A stretch of 31,075 nt of DNA, taken from assembly GCA_964648215.1 (NCBI GenBank), contig CAZYMF010000036.1, positions 1-31,075 of the forward strand. The letters run 5' to 3'. The notes below the pieces were generated by a model. It ran no database searches. It was not told where the DNA came from and saw only the letters and a list, made by a program, of their open reading frames with translations. The stretch comes from CAZYMF01 sp964648215 (GTDB lineage Bacteria > Desulfobacterota > Binatia > HRBIN30 > JACQVA1). A program made the position numbers and the translations under genes. Shown here in pieces: positions 24,327-31,075 of this stretch; the stretch's first letter is position 1; every line of letters begins with the position of its first letter.

Positions 24327-24865
24327 AGCTTCACCGCCGGCACGCTGCCCTCGGTGGCCGACTCGAGCTCGAAGTAGTCGGCGAGCCGGAAGTCCCAGGC
24401 GCGCGCCACCAGCAGGCTGGGAAACGACTCGACCTCGATGTTGAAGTCGCGCACGGTGCCGTTGTAGTAGCGGCGCGCGAGCTGGATGTCGTCCTCGACG
24501 CTGGCCAGCGTGCGCTGCAGGTTGAGGAATTGCTCGTTCGCCTTGAGGTCGGGGTACGCCTCGGCGATGGCGAGAATGCTCTTGAGGTCGTGCGACAGCT
24601 CGGTCTCCGCCTCGCCGCGCGGCTTGATCTCCTGGATGCTCTGGCAGCGCGAGCGCAGCTCGGTGACGTGCTCGAGCAGCCGCTGCTCGTAGTCGCGGTA
24701 GCCTTTGACGGCCTCGACGAGATTCGGGATCAGATCGTGCCGCCGCTTGAGCTGCACCTCGATGCCGCTCCACGCCTCGCGCACGAGCTGGCGCAGGCGG
24801 ATGAAGCGGTTGAACGTCAGGGCCAGCCAGCCGAGCAGCGCGACCGCGACAGCGGCGAGAATCAT
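24323..24865 (-). CDS. lemA: LemA family protein
   Basis: The product has 180 residues with an N-terminal membrane helix (about 1-19) and then the helical LemA core: FIRLRQLVREAWSGIEVQLKRRHDLIPNLVEAVKGY (split here by no gaps), AYPDLKANEQFLNLQ, ARRYYNGTVRDFN and FPSLLVA. The last part outside the helix is typically exposed to the periplasm. Function is unclear; LemA genes often lie beside DUF2207 or TPM-domain membrane proteins, as here. It starts 46 bases after the VWA gene stop, so it may belong to a MoxR-VWA-LemA-DUF2207 unit. Confidence 0.94.
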   Translation of the reverse strand: MILAAVAVALLGWLALTFNRFIRLRQLVREAWSGIEVQLKRRHDLIPNLVEAVKGYRDYEQRLLEHVTELRSRCQSIQEIKPRGEAETELSHDLKSILAIAEAYPDLKANEQFLNLQRTLASVEDDIQLARRYYNGTVRDFNIEVESFPSLLVARAWDFRLADYFELESATEGSVPAVKL

Positions 24866-24911
24866 CCCCGATCCGCTCCGGTCGAACGCATCGGCCGAGT
24901 CCGGGGGCTCC

Positions 24912-26099
24912 TCAGACGCGGGCGCCGACGAGCGCCTGCACTGCCTGGGTGAGGCCGTCGACGCTCAGATGATACATCGGGAAGAGCCGGCGGATCAGGC
25001 GCACGGTGTGGACCTCCCAGTAGGCCGTATCCTCGGGATTGAGCCACACCGAGCGATCGAAGTGGTGGGCGATCTGCTGCAGCCAGGCGACGCCCGGCGT
25101 CGACGAAGTGCGACGCGGGTCGATGTTTCCGAACGGCTCGAGCAGCTCGGCCGGATGCATGGCGGCGTCGCCGACGAAGACCACCTTCCAGCGGCTGTCG
25201 AGGCGGCGCAGGACGTCGCCGGTGGGGATGGCGTCGGCGCGGGTCATGCGCGCGCTGGTGTAGATGTGGTCGTAGACGCAGTTGTGGAAGTAGTACGGCT
25301 GGAAGTCGCGCAGGCCGCGCTCCTCGTGCAGGGCGGTGAGCAGCTGGCTGACCGGCCGGTAGTACGGCTCCATGGTCCCGCCGACGTCCATGAGCAGCAG
25401 CAGGCGGACGTCGTTGCGCCGCGGCGGGCGAAAGACCAGCTCGATCTCGCCGGCGTTCTTGCAGGTCTCGTCGATGGTCTCGTCGAGGTCGAGCTCGCTG
25501 GCCTCGCCGCTGCGGGTGAGCTGGCGCAGCCGCCGCAGGGCGACGCGCAGTTGCCGGATATCGAGCGTCTGGTCGGTGCGGTAGTTCTCGAAGCGGCGCT
25601 CCTCGGCCACCTTCATCGCCGAGCGGCTCTTCGCCGGCCCGCCGACGCGGATGCCGGTGGGATGCTGGCCGCCGTGGCCGAAGGGCGACTTGCCGCCGGT
25701 GCCCACCCACTTGTCGCCGCCGTCGTGGCGCTCGGTCTGCTTGGAGAGCGTCTCGAGGAACTTCTGCATCAGCTCGTCCGAGGTCAGGCGCTGCAGCTTT
25801 TCCATTTCCTCGGGAGACAGGTCGGGGAAGTTCTTCGGGTCGCGCAGCCACTCCATCACCTTCTCGGTGACGTCGTCGCCGAAGGCCCCCTCGACGCCGC
25901 GGAAGACGCGGGCGAAGACGCGGTCGTAGGCGTCGAAGTAGGTCTCGCTCTTGATCAGGCAGGAGCGGCCGAGGTGGTAGAAGCGCAGCAGACTGGCTCC
26001 GTGCAGACCGTCCTCGAGCGCGCGCAGAAAGGTCTGCCACTCCTGGATCGCCAGGGGCACGCCCTCGTCGCGCAGGCCGTAGAAGAGGTCGAGAAACAT
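24912..26099 (-). CDS. VWA domain protein, CoxE-like partner of MoxR ATPase
   Basis: The product has 395 residues. The N-terminal helical part (MFLDLFYGLRDEGVPLAIQEW) and the Gly-rich linker (GTGGKSPFGHGGQHPTG, about 133-149) are typical of CoxE-like VWA proteins. The VWA domain begins near residue 230; its MIDAS loop reads DVGGT (Asp238, Gly240, Thr242) in place of the classic D-x-S-x-S, so metal binding may be altered. Such proteins pair with a MoxR AAA+ ATPase to mature or remodel a client enzyme; in the cox cluster that client is CO dehydrogenase, but no such enzyme is seen here. ATG 26099 is where family homology begins. The matching MoxR gene lies 800 bases upstream, beyond two gene fragments. 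Confidence 0.88.
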   Translation of the reverse strand: MFLDLFYGLRDEGVPLAIQEWQTFLRALEDGLHGASLLRFYHLGRSCLIKSETYFDAYDRVFARVFRGVEGAFGDDVTEKVMEWLRDPKNFPDLSPEEMEKLQRLTSDELMQKFLETLSKQTERHDGGDKWVGTGGKSPFGHGGQHPTGIRVGGPAKSRSAMKVAEERRFENYRTDQTLDIRQLRVALRRLRQLTRSGEASELDLDETIDETCKNAGEIELVFRPPRRNDVRLLLLMDVGGTMEPYYRPVSQLLTALHEERGLRDFQPYYFHNCVYDHIYTSARMTRADAIPTGDVLRRLDSRWKVVFVGDAAMHPAELLEPFGNIDPRRTSSTPGVAWLQQIAHHFDRSVWLNPEDTAYWEVHTVRLIRRLFPMYHLSVDGLTQAVQALVGARV

Positions 26100-26264
26100 C
26101 ACCGTCCGCCTACCATCTTTGCGGCGCATATCCTAGGGGGAGCCCGGGCGCGACCGTCACCGTGGCAGAGCTGCTCGCGACCGTGTGTCTGCGCCCGGCT
26201 GGCTACGAAGTTGTCATCTACGTCGTCGCTTGCCGGGTTCCCGGCGATCATCCATCATGCGCCC

Positions 26265-26654
26265 ATGCCCGCCGAGGTGATGGGACACACCGGCCCGCTG
26301 CGGCCGTCGGAAACCGGCCGCCCCATTCCCTACATCGACCAGGTCGCCCTCGACTTTCCCGAGCTGGTGATCGTCTGCGGTCACATCGGCTACCCGTGGA
26401 CCGTCGAGATGATCGCCGTCGCCGACAAGCACCCCAACGTCTTCATCGACACCAGCGCCTACGCCGCGCACCGGTACCCGGCCGAGCTCGTCGACTACCT
26501 GAAGGGACGCGGTAAGAAGAAGGTGCTGTTCGGCACCAACTATCCGATGATGACCGCCGCGCGTGCGCTCGCCCGCATCGACGACCTTCACCTTGACGAG
26601 GATACGCTCTCACTCTTCCTCGGTGGCAACGCCCGGCGCGTTTTTCGACTGTGA
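26265..26654 (+). pseudogene. C-terminal fragment of an amidohydrolase-2 family hydrolase
   Basis: About 125 residues match the C-terminal part of the metal-dependent amidohydrolase_2 family: GHTGPLRPSETGRPIPYID, ALDFPELVIVCGHIGYPW, HPNVFIDTSAYAA, KKVLFGTNYPM, and the ending LFLGGNARRVF. The N-terminal half with the His-x-His metal site and the first barrel strands is missing; upstream of about 26277 the frame reads no family sequence. The native-looking stop at 26654 is retained. No credible start or Shine-Dalgarno exists, so it is a relic, not a working enzyme. Confidence 0.8.
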
Positions 26655-26838
26655 GCGGGATCGGCGTGAGCGGCGACGCAGCAAGTGGGCCGGCCGGGTA
26701 GCCCGCCGGCAACGCGCCGGTGAGGATGATCGGTCGCCAGCCGTGGTCGGGCAGATGCAGGGCGAAGCGGTAGGCGCGCTTGCCGCCGACGTCGTAGCGC
26801 GGCGGGAAGTAGCGCGAGATCATCAGGACCGTGCGCAC
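26655..26838 (-). pseudogene. N-terminal fragment of a GT4-type glycosyltransferase
   Basis: From GTG 26838 (or ATG 26823) the minus strand reads VLMISRYFPPRYDVGGKRAY and then RFALHLPDHGWRPIILTG, the usual opening of group 1 (GT4) glycosyltransferases, with GGGGGA as Shine-Dalgarno just upstream. After about 60-65 residues the frame runs into the antisense of the amidohydrolase fragment and the family signal ends. A complete enzyme would have about 400 residues with the C-terminal nucleotide-sugar domain, so only the first sixth is left. Confidence 0.7.
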
Positions 26839-26899
26839 CCGCGTCCCCCTTCCGCGGTGTCCGTGCCCGCTCCGGCCGGGGCAACGGGTCGACGGCCGG

Positions 26900-27781
26900 T
26901 TACTGGTTGTACCGCGGCCCGAGATCCTCCCAGCTCTTCGGATAGCGACCGCCCTTGGCGTCGTACTGGCCGAGGGCGTCGACGTCCTGCTCCTTCTTGA
27001 GCAGCGCGCCGACGAACGGGATGTGGGTCTCGAGCTTCTCCTGCGAGATCCCGGAGCGCAGCAGCGCGGTGATCCAGTCGATCAGCTCGGAGGTCGACGG
27101 CTTCTTGCGCAGATCGTTCTGCTCGCGCAGCCAGTAGAACTTGATCAGCACCTGGTCGAGCAGCTTGGCGTCGAGGTGCGGATGATGGACGTCGATGATC
27201 CGGCGCATGAGGGGCGGATCGGGAAACTCGATGAAGTAGAAGATGCAGCGGCGCAGAAACGCGTCGGGCAGCTCCTTCTCGTTGTTGGACGTGATGAGAA
27301 CGATCGGGCGATGGCGGGCGACGATATCCTCGTTGGTCTCCACGATCGAGAAGCGCATCTCGTCGAGCTCGCGCAGGAGATCGTTGGGAAACTCGAGGTC
27401 TGCCTTGTCGACCTCGTCGATGAGCAGGACGTGGCGCTCCTCGGCGGCGAACGTCTGGCCCAGCGGCCCGAGCTTGATGTAGCGACGGATATCCGAGACG
27501 TCGCCGGTGCCGAAGCGGCTGTCGTTGAGACGCTGCACGGTGTCGTAGACGTACAAGCCCTCGGCCGCCTTGGCCGTCGACTTGATGTGCCACGACAGCA
27601 TCGGCATCCCGAGCCCGTCGGCGACGTGCTTGGCCAGAACCGTCTTGCCCGTGCCCGGCTCGCCCTTGATCAGCAGCGGCCGCTCCAGCGCGATGGCGCA
27701 GTTGACGGCGTCGACCAGCGGCCCGGAAGCGATGTAGCCCGGGGTGCCCTGAAAACGTTGGAATCCGTTTGATTTGCTCAT
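26900..27781 (-). CDS. MoxR-family AAA+ ATPase
   Basis: The product has 293 residues. Walker A is GEPGTGKT (Lys46), Walker B is LLIDEVDKAD (Asp122, Glu123), sensor 1 is ITSNNEKELPDAFLRRC, and the pre-sensor LLRELDEMRFSI segment is typical of the CoxD-like MoxR branch. It should act as a hexameric chaperone with the VWA protein encoded downstream at 24912-26099. ATG 27781 is preferred over a TTG 12 codons earlier. It is divergent from the SDR at 27850, sharing a 68-base spacer. The Tyr/Lys-rich end (GGRYPKSWEDLGPRYNQ) is intact. Confidence 0.92.
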   Translation of the reverse strand: MSKSNGFQRFQGTPGYIASGPLVDAVNCAIALERPLLIKGEPGTGKTVLAKHVADGLGMPMLSWHIKSTAKAAEGLYVYDTVQRLNDSRFGTGDVSDIRRYIKLGPLGQTFAAEERHVLLIDEVDKADLEFPNDLLRELDEMRFSIVETNEDIVARHRPIVLITSNNEKELPDAFLRRCIFYFIEFPDPPLMRRIIDVHHPHLDAKLLDQVLIKFYWLREQNDLRKKPSTSELIDWITALLRSGISQEKLETHIPFVGALLKKEQDVDALGQYDAKGGRYPKSWEDLGPRYNQ

Positions 27782-27849
27782 CGGGCGGAAACTATCGTCA
27801 AGCGGCGATTGGTTCAAGACGTGGGCGAGGGACGAAAAGGGGGCCAGCC

Positions 27850-28731
27850 ATGACGCCGGTGAGCGCGGATCTGAGCGGCAAGACCTGCCTGATCACAGGG
27901 GCCACCTCGGGCATCGGCAAGGCTACCGCCCTGGCGCTGGCGCGGATGGGCGCGACGCTGGTGCTGGTCTGCCGCGATCGCAACCGCGGGGAGCAGACGC
28001 GCGCCGCGATCCGGGCCCAGAGCGCCGGTGCGGAGGTCGATCTGATGCTCGCCGACCTCGCCAGCCAGCAGGAGATCCGGCGCCTGGCGGGGGAGTTCCT
28101 GGCCACCGGCCGCCCGCTGCACGTGCTCGTCAACAACGCCGGCGTCGTCAACACCAGCCGCTCGGTCACCGTCGACGGTATCGAGACCGTCTTCGCCGTC
28201 AACCACCTGGCCTACTTTCTGCTGACGCACCTGCTGCTCGATCGGCTGCAGCAGAGTGCGCCGGCGCGCATCATCAGCGTCGCCTCGGATGCGCACAAGT
28301 TCGGCGCCATGAACTTCGACGATCTCCAGGCCGAGCGCCGCTACCGCACCATGCGCGTCTACGGCCAGTCGAAGCTGGCCAACATCCTCTTCACCTACGA
28401 GCTTGCCCGGCGGTTGCAAGGTACCGGAGTCACGGTGAACTGCCTCCATCCCGGCGCCGTCGCCACCGGACTGGGGACCAACAACGGCGCCTGGGCGAAG
28501 CCGATCATCAAGCTGCTGGGGCTGTTCTTCCGCAGCCCGGAGCGGGGAGCGGCGACGTCGATCTACCTCGCCTCGTCTCCCGAGGTGGAGGGGACGAGCG
28601 GGAAGTACTTCGTCGATTGCCGTCCTCGCCGCTCGTCGCCCGCCTCGTACGATGAGGCAAGCGCGAAGCGGCTGTGGGAGATCAGCGAGAGGATGACGGC
28701 TACCCCTCCCGCTTCTCCGTGCTCAGGATGA
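27850..28731 (+). CDS. Classical SDR oxidoreductase (retinol dehydrogenase-like)
   Basis: The product has 293 residues. The nucleotide motif is TGATSGIG (16-23), the acid/ribose region VCRDRNRGE suggests NADP(H), NNAGV follows, and the catalytic pair is Tyr171 and Lys175 in YGQSKLAN. It resembles RDH/WWOX-type SDRs that act on hydrophobic alcohols or ketones. ATG 27850 has AAGGGGG about 8 bases upstream. Its last 32 bases overlap, tail to tail, the 3' end of the minus-strand gene at 28700. Confidence 0.92.
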   Translation: MTPVSADLSGKTCLITGATSGIGKATALALARMGATLVLVCRDRNRGEQTRAAIRAQSAGAEVDLMLADLASQQEIRRLAGEFLATGRPLHVLVNNAGVVNTSRSVTVDGIETVFAVNHLAYFLLTHLLLDRLQQSAPARIISVASDAHKFGAMNFDDLQAERRYRTMRVYGQSKLANILFTYELARRLQGTGVTVNCLHPGAVATGLGTNNGAWAKPIIKLLGLFFRSPERGAATSIYLASSPEVEGTSGKYFVDCRPRRSSPASYDEASAKRLWEISERMTATPPASPCSG

Positions 28732-29056
28732 CCTCGTGGATCTCGAGGACGTTGGGGCCGGCGAACATCTCGGCCGGCGGGCGGTTGCTGTGCGCGGTCC
28801 GGAACGACTCGCTGTTGGTCCAGTCCCAGAATGCCTTCTCGCTCTCCCAGTAGGTCTGCACCAGGTAGTAGCCCTGCTCGGCCTTTTCCTCGATCTGTCC
28901 GGTTTGATGATTGAAGCGGCGGTTCACCGGCCGCAGCACGAGGTTCTTGACGAACCCGGGGGACTGGTCGATGAGGTGCGCCCGGTGGCGGAAACGATCT
29001 TCGAAGTCGGCCTCGTGGCCATGGGAGACGGGGATGCGGTTGGTGACGACGAACAC
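28700..29056 (-). CDS. Antibiotic biosynthesis monooxygenase (ABM)-type protein
   Basis: The product has 118 residues with a ferredoxin-like ABM fold: VFVVTNRIPVSHGHEADFEDRF, the loop SPGFVKNLVLRPV, the YYLVQTYWESEKAFWDWTNSESFRTAH core (conserved W, S, F and H) and a final strand VLEIHEVILS. Members act as cofactor-free or heme-degrading oxygenases or have unknown roles. The GTG at 29056 is chosen because GAGGAGG lies 8 bases upstream and homology starts there; the longer frame to 29149 is low-complexity. The 3' end overlaps the convergent SDR by 32 bases, which may give antisense control. Confidence 0.85.
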   Translation of the reverse strand: MFVVTNRIPVSHGHEADFEDRFRHRAHLIDQSPGFVKNLVLRPVNRRFNHQTGQIEEKAEQGYYLVQTYWESEKAFWDWTNSESFRTAHSNRPPAEMFAGPNVLEIHEVILSTEKREG

Positions 29057-29167
29057 GATGGGATCCTCCTCGTTGGTGTCGCTCGATCGTAGCGGCGGCG
29101 TGGCGGTGGGACAAGCGGCGGACCGCGCCGCCGGAACTCTCAGCCGCAATCGAGAGAAAAGGAGCTT

Positions 29168-29316
29168 ACCACAGAGGCACAGAGGGCACAGAGGACAAGA
29201 TCAAAGAGCGCTCTCGCATCGACGTGAAGGGCCGCATCCCCGGTGAGGTTTTCTTACAGGATGATGATCCCGCGACTCTCTCCGGTCCGTCTCGGTGTCC
29301 TCTGTGCCTCTGTGGT
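29168..29316. repeat. CACAGAGG-type inverted repeat
   Basis: ACCACAGAGGCACAGAGG at 29168-29185 is repeated as a perfect 18-base inverted copy at 29299-29316; the left arm has an extra GCACAGAGG unit. The arms are 113 bases apart and their outer flanks are also similar. Motifs of this kind are scattered through many bacterial genomes, usually between genes. Confidence 0.8.
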
Positions 29317-29336
29317 TCAGGATCTTCTCTCCGAGG

Positions 29337-29399
29337 TTAGCGCGGCAGGCCGAGGATGCGCTGGGCGATCAAGTTGCGCCGGATCTCCGAGTCGCTTGA
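29337..29399 (-). pseudogene. C-terminal remnant of an acyl-CoA dehydrogenase
   Basis: The minus strand reads SSDSEIRRNLIAQRILGLPR and then TAA. This is almost the standard end of acyl-CoA dehydrogenases (G-T/S-SEIQRNIIAxRVLGLPR). Upstream on that strand the frame runs into antisense of the DUF35 gene with no family sequence, so about 95 percent of the gene is gone. Confidence 0.75.
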
Positions 29400-29436
29400 C
29401 CGTGGCGGACGCGTTTCGCTAAAGCCCCGACTCGCC

Positions 29437-29859
29437 ATGGCCGAGAAAACGTACGCGGGACCGACTCCCAAGCCGACGCCGGAGACCAAGCCCTTCTGGG
29501 AGGGGACCAAGCAGCGCAAGCTGATGATTCAGCTCTGCGGCGATTGCCGGCGGCACTATTTCTATCCACGACCGCTGTGCCCACACTGCCTGTCGCGCAA
29601 CGTGAGCTGGGTGCAGGCGAGCGGTCGCGGCAAGCTGCACTCGTTCGTGATCAATCACCGAACGCCGCGTGGCTTTCCGACCCCGGCGCCGTTCGTCATC
29701 GGCATGATCGAGCTCGACGAGGGGCCGCGGCTGATGAGCAACCTCGTCGGCGTCGAGCCCGATCCCGCCAAGATCCGTTGTGACATGCCGGTGGAGGTGG
29801 TCTTCGAGGACATCACCGAGGCGATCACGCTTCCGAAATTCAAGCCGGTGCAAGGCTGA
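29437..29859 (+). CDS. Zn-ribbon/OB-fold protein (DUF35 family)
   Basis: The product has 140 residues. The rubredoxin-like zinc ribbon is CGDC...CPHC (Cys34, 37, 48, 51), preceded by the helix PETKPFWEGTKQRKLMIQ and followed by an OB-fold (GRGKLHSFVINHRTP, APFVIGMIELDEGPRLMSNLVG, MPVEVVFEDI). DUF35 proteins bind acyl-CoA and partner with thiolase-like enzymes; in actinobacterial steroid side-chain degradation the DUF35 domain of ChsH2 docks to the Ltp2 aldolase. The thiolase gene overlaps this stop by one base (TGATG). ATG 29437 is the start of family homology; no strong Shine-Dalgarno. Confidence 0.92.
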   Translation: MAEKTYAGPTPKPTPETKPFWEGTKQRKLMIQLCGDCRRHYFYPRPLCPHCLSRNVSWVQASGRGKLHSFVINHRTPRGFPTPAPFVIGMIELDEGPRLMSNLVGVEPDPAKIRCDMPVEVVFEDITEAITLPKFKPVQG

Positions 29860-31019
29860 TGGCCGACTGCAGGGAGCTGCGCGGAACCGCGGCCATCGTC
29901 GGCGTCGCCGAGTCGGACGAGATGGGGCGGCTGCCGCACAAGTCGTCGCTGCAGCTGCACATGGAGGCGACGCACAACGCGCTCGCCGATGCCGGGCTGA
30001 AGAAGGGCGACGTCGACGCCGTCTTCACCTCCGGCCGCAACATGGCCAACGACCTTCCGGAGTACCTCGGCATCCGGCCGCGTTTCGTCGGCGGCACCCA
30101 GGTCGGCGGCTGCTCGTTCATTCTTCACGTCGAGCACGCCATGGCGGCGATCCACGCCGGGCTGTGCGAGGTGGCCCTGATCACCCACGGCGAGAGCGGC
30201 TACTCGCGCATTGCCATGCCGGCGCCGCGCTGGGGCGAGGACTCCACCAACAGCCAGTTCGAGCTGCCTTACGGCACCGCCGGTCCGGTCACCGGCTACG
30301 GCTTTCTCGCCACGCGGCACATGCACGAGTACGGCACCACCAGCGAGCAGCTCGCCGAGGTGGCGGTGGCCACCCGCAAGTGGGCGGCGATGAACCCCAG
30401 GGCCTACGTGCGCGATCCCATCACCATCGAGGACGTGCTCGGCTCGCGCCTGATCTCCTGGCCGTTTCACCTGCTCGACTGCTGCCTGGTCACCGACGCC
30501 GGCGGCGCCGCGATCGTCACCTCGGCGGAGCGGGCGCGCGACCTGCCCAAGAAGCCGGTCTACGTGCTCGGCACCGGCGAGGGCGTCACCCACCAGATGG
30601 TGAGCCAGATGCCGTCGTTCACGAGCTGGGACGCGGCGCGGATCGCCGGCGAGCGCGCCTTCCGCATGTCGGGGGTGAAGCATGCCGACATCGACGTCGC
30701 CGAGTTCTACGACGCCTTCACCATCGTGCCGATGCTGGCCCTGGAGGAGCTCGGCTTCTGCCAGAAGGGCGAGAGCGGGCCCTTCGTGTCGGGGCAGCGC
30801 ACGGCCCCGGGCGGCGCTTTTCCCATGAACACCAACGGGGGCGGGCTCTCCTACACCCATACCGGCATGTACGGCATCTTCACCATCATCGAGGCCGTGC
30901 GCCAGCTCCGCGGCGAGTGCGGGCCGCGCCAGGTGCCCGACGCCAAGGTCGCCATCTGTCACGGCACCGGTGGCGTGTGGAGCGCCGCGGCGACGATGAT
31001 CGTCTCGACCGAGCGCTAG
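29859..31019 (+). CDS. SCP-x-type thiolase / lipid-transfer protein
   Basis: The product has 386 residues. It has the two-lobed thiolase fold with the SCP2/lipid-transfer branch features: GTAAIVGVAESDEMGR at the start, VGGCSF with Cys85 in the place of the nucleophilic cysteine, VAEFYDAFTI (Tyr284), GGAFPMNTNGGGLSYTHTGMYG (Tyr332, His334) and the late catalytic segment AICHGTGG (Cys367, His368). Both cysteines needed for classical thiolysis seem present, but this branch also includes retro-aldolases (Ltp2), so the reaction is not certain. It is translated right after the DUF35 partner, and the two probably form a complex acting on acyl-CoA, fatty or steroid-like. Confidence 0.92.
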   Translation: MADCRELRGTAAIVGVAESDEMGRLPHKSSLQLHMEATHNALADAGLKKGDVDAVFTSGRNMANDLPEYLGIRPRFVGGTQVGGCSFILHVEHAMAAIHAGLCEVALITHGESGYSRIAMPAPRWGEDSTNSQFELPYGTAGPVTGYGFLATRHMHEYGTTSEQLAEVAVATRKWAAMNPRAYVRDPITIEDVLGSRLISWPFHLLDCCLVTDAGGAAIVTSAERARDLPKKPVYVLGTGEGVTHQMVSQMPSFTSWDAARIAGERAFRMSGVKHADIDVAEFYDAFTIVPMLALEELGFCQKGESGPFVSGQRTAPGGAFPMNTNGGGLSYTHTGMYGIFTIIEAVRQLRGECGPRQVPDAKVAICHGTGGVWSAAATMIVSTER

Positions 31020-31022
31020 GGT

Positions 31023-31061
31023 GGGGGCGGCGGCCCCCGGCGAGATGGGGGCTTCGCCCCA
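31023..31061 (+). terminator. Tandem GC hairpins after the thiolase gene
   Basis: GGGGGC-ggcg-GCCCCC (31023-31038) and TGGGG-gcttcg-CCCCA (31046-31061) lie directly after the stop. Neither is followed by a T tract within the window, so termination here is only a possibility. Confidence 0.35.
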
Positions 31062-31075
31062 CGCTCCCGTTGGTC

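Larger units (their letters stand above)
29057..29436. other. Repeat-rich spacer with a gene relic
   Basis: The 380 bases between the ABM gene and the DUF35 gene hold an inverted repeat of CACAGAGG type (29168-29316) and a minus-strand acyl-CoA dehydrogenase tail (29337-29399). I see no intact gene, and no strong promoter for the DUF35-thiolase unit. Confidence 0.7.

Noticed and set aside
22815..24377. 520-residue plus-strand frame over the DUF2207 gene
   Set aside because: Shadow frame; no signal, domain or ribosome site, and the minus strand shows DUF2207 hallmarks.
26162..26515. 117-residue plus frame at the amidohydrolase fragment
   Set aside because: Frame-shifted reading of the relic, rich in Arg; no homology pattern.
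26265..26654. Short functional amidohydrolase from ATG 26265
   Set aside because: It lacks the N-terminal metal-binding half of the barrel and any Shine-Dalgarno, so it was called a relic.
24912..27781. CO dehydrogenase maturation (cox) cluster
   Set aside because: MoxR and CoxE-like VWA genes alone do not indicate it; no coxS/M/L genes are in the window.

Overview
This window is a GC-rich stretch of a Gram-negative bacterial chromosome. It carries an LPS-export porin (LptD), lipoproteins with lipobox cysteines and ordinary housekeeping genes. The gene mix (SCP-x-type thiolase with a DUF35 partner, P450, SPASM radical SAM protein, FG-GAP lipoprotein, Cys-containing secreted proteins) resembles soil or groundwater lineages of the former Deltaproteobacteria, such as Binatota or Desulfobacterota. 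That placement is an inference from gene content and needs marker phylogeny.

Layout. Bases 1-5123 (+) form a tight run trpB (3' part), trpA, folC, lptD. Bases 5312-8031 (-) form a two-gene unit with its own promoter and a strong terminator; it encodes two tandem secreted paralogues of no family I recognise. Divergent from it is a seven-repeat FG-GAP lipoprotein (8226-9551). Bases 9668-14365 (+) encode a heterodimeric ABC exporter with one degenerate ATP site, overlapped by a zinc aminopeptidase-like lipoprotein. Bases 14376-18024 (+) hold an extended SDR, a membrane acyltransferase, a radical SAM/SPASM protein and a small flavin-type PPOX protein. From 18119 to 21048 (-) lies rplU-rpmA-obg-proB with a recognisable promoter. 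Bases 21099-27781 (-) hold a P450, a DUF2207 membrane protein, LemA, a CoxE-like VWA protein and a MoxR ATPase. The VWA/MoxR pair is separated by two gene fragments, an amidohydrolase C-terminus and a glycosyltransferase N-terminus. Bases 27850-31019 contain an SDR, a convergent antibiotic-monooxygenase-like protein, a repeat-rich spacer with the last codons of a lost acyl-CoA dehydrogenase, and a DUF35-thiolase operon.

Working together: trpA and trpB make tryptophan, folC polyglutamylates folate and lptD inserts LPS. The two ABC half-transporters should form one exporter. MoxR and VWA should act as a chaperone pair on an unknown target, possibly with LemA/DUF2207. DUF35 and thiolase should form a C-C bond-cleaving or bond-forming acyl-CoA enzyme.

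The most novel-looking item is the secreted paralogue pair at 5368-7866. The clearest genome-dynamics signals are the gene scars at 26265-26838 and 29337-29399 and two families of short intergenic repeats (an AGGTCAA heptad and a CACAGAGG-type inverted repeat). I saw no tRNA, rRNA, CRISPR array, transposase or phage gene.
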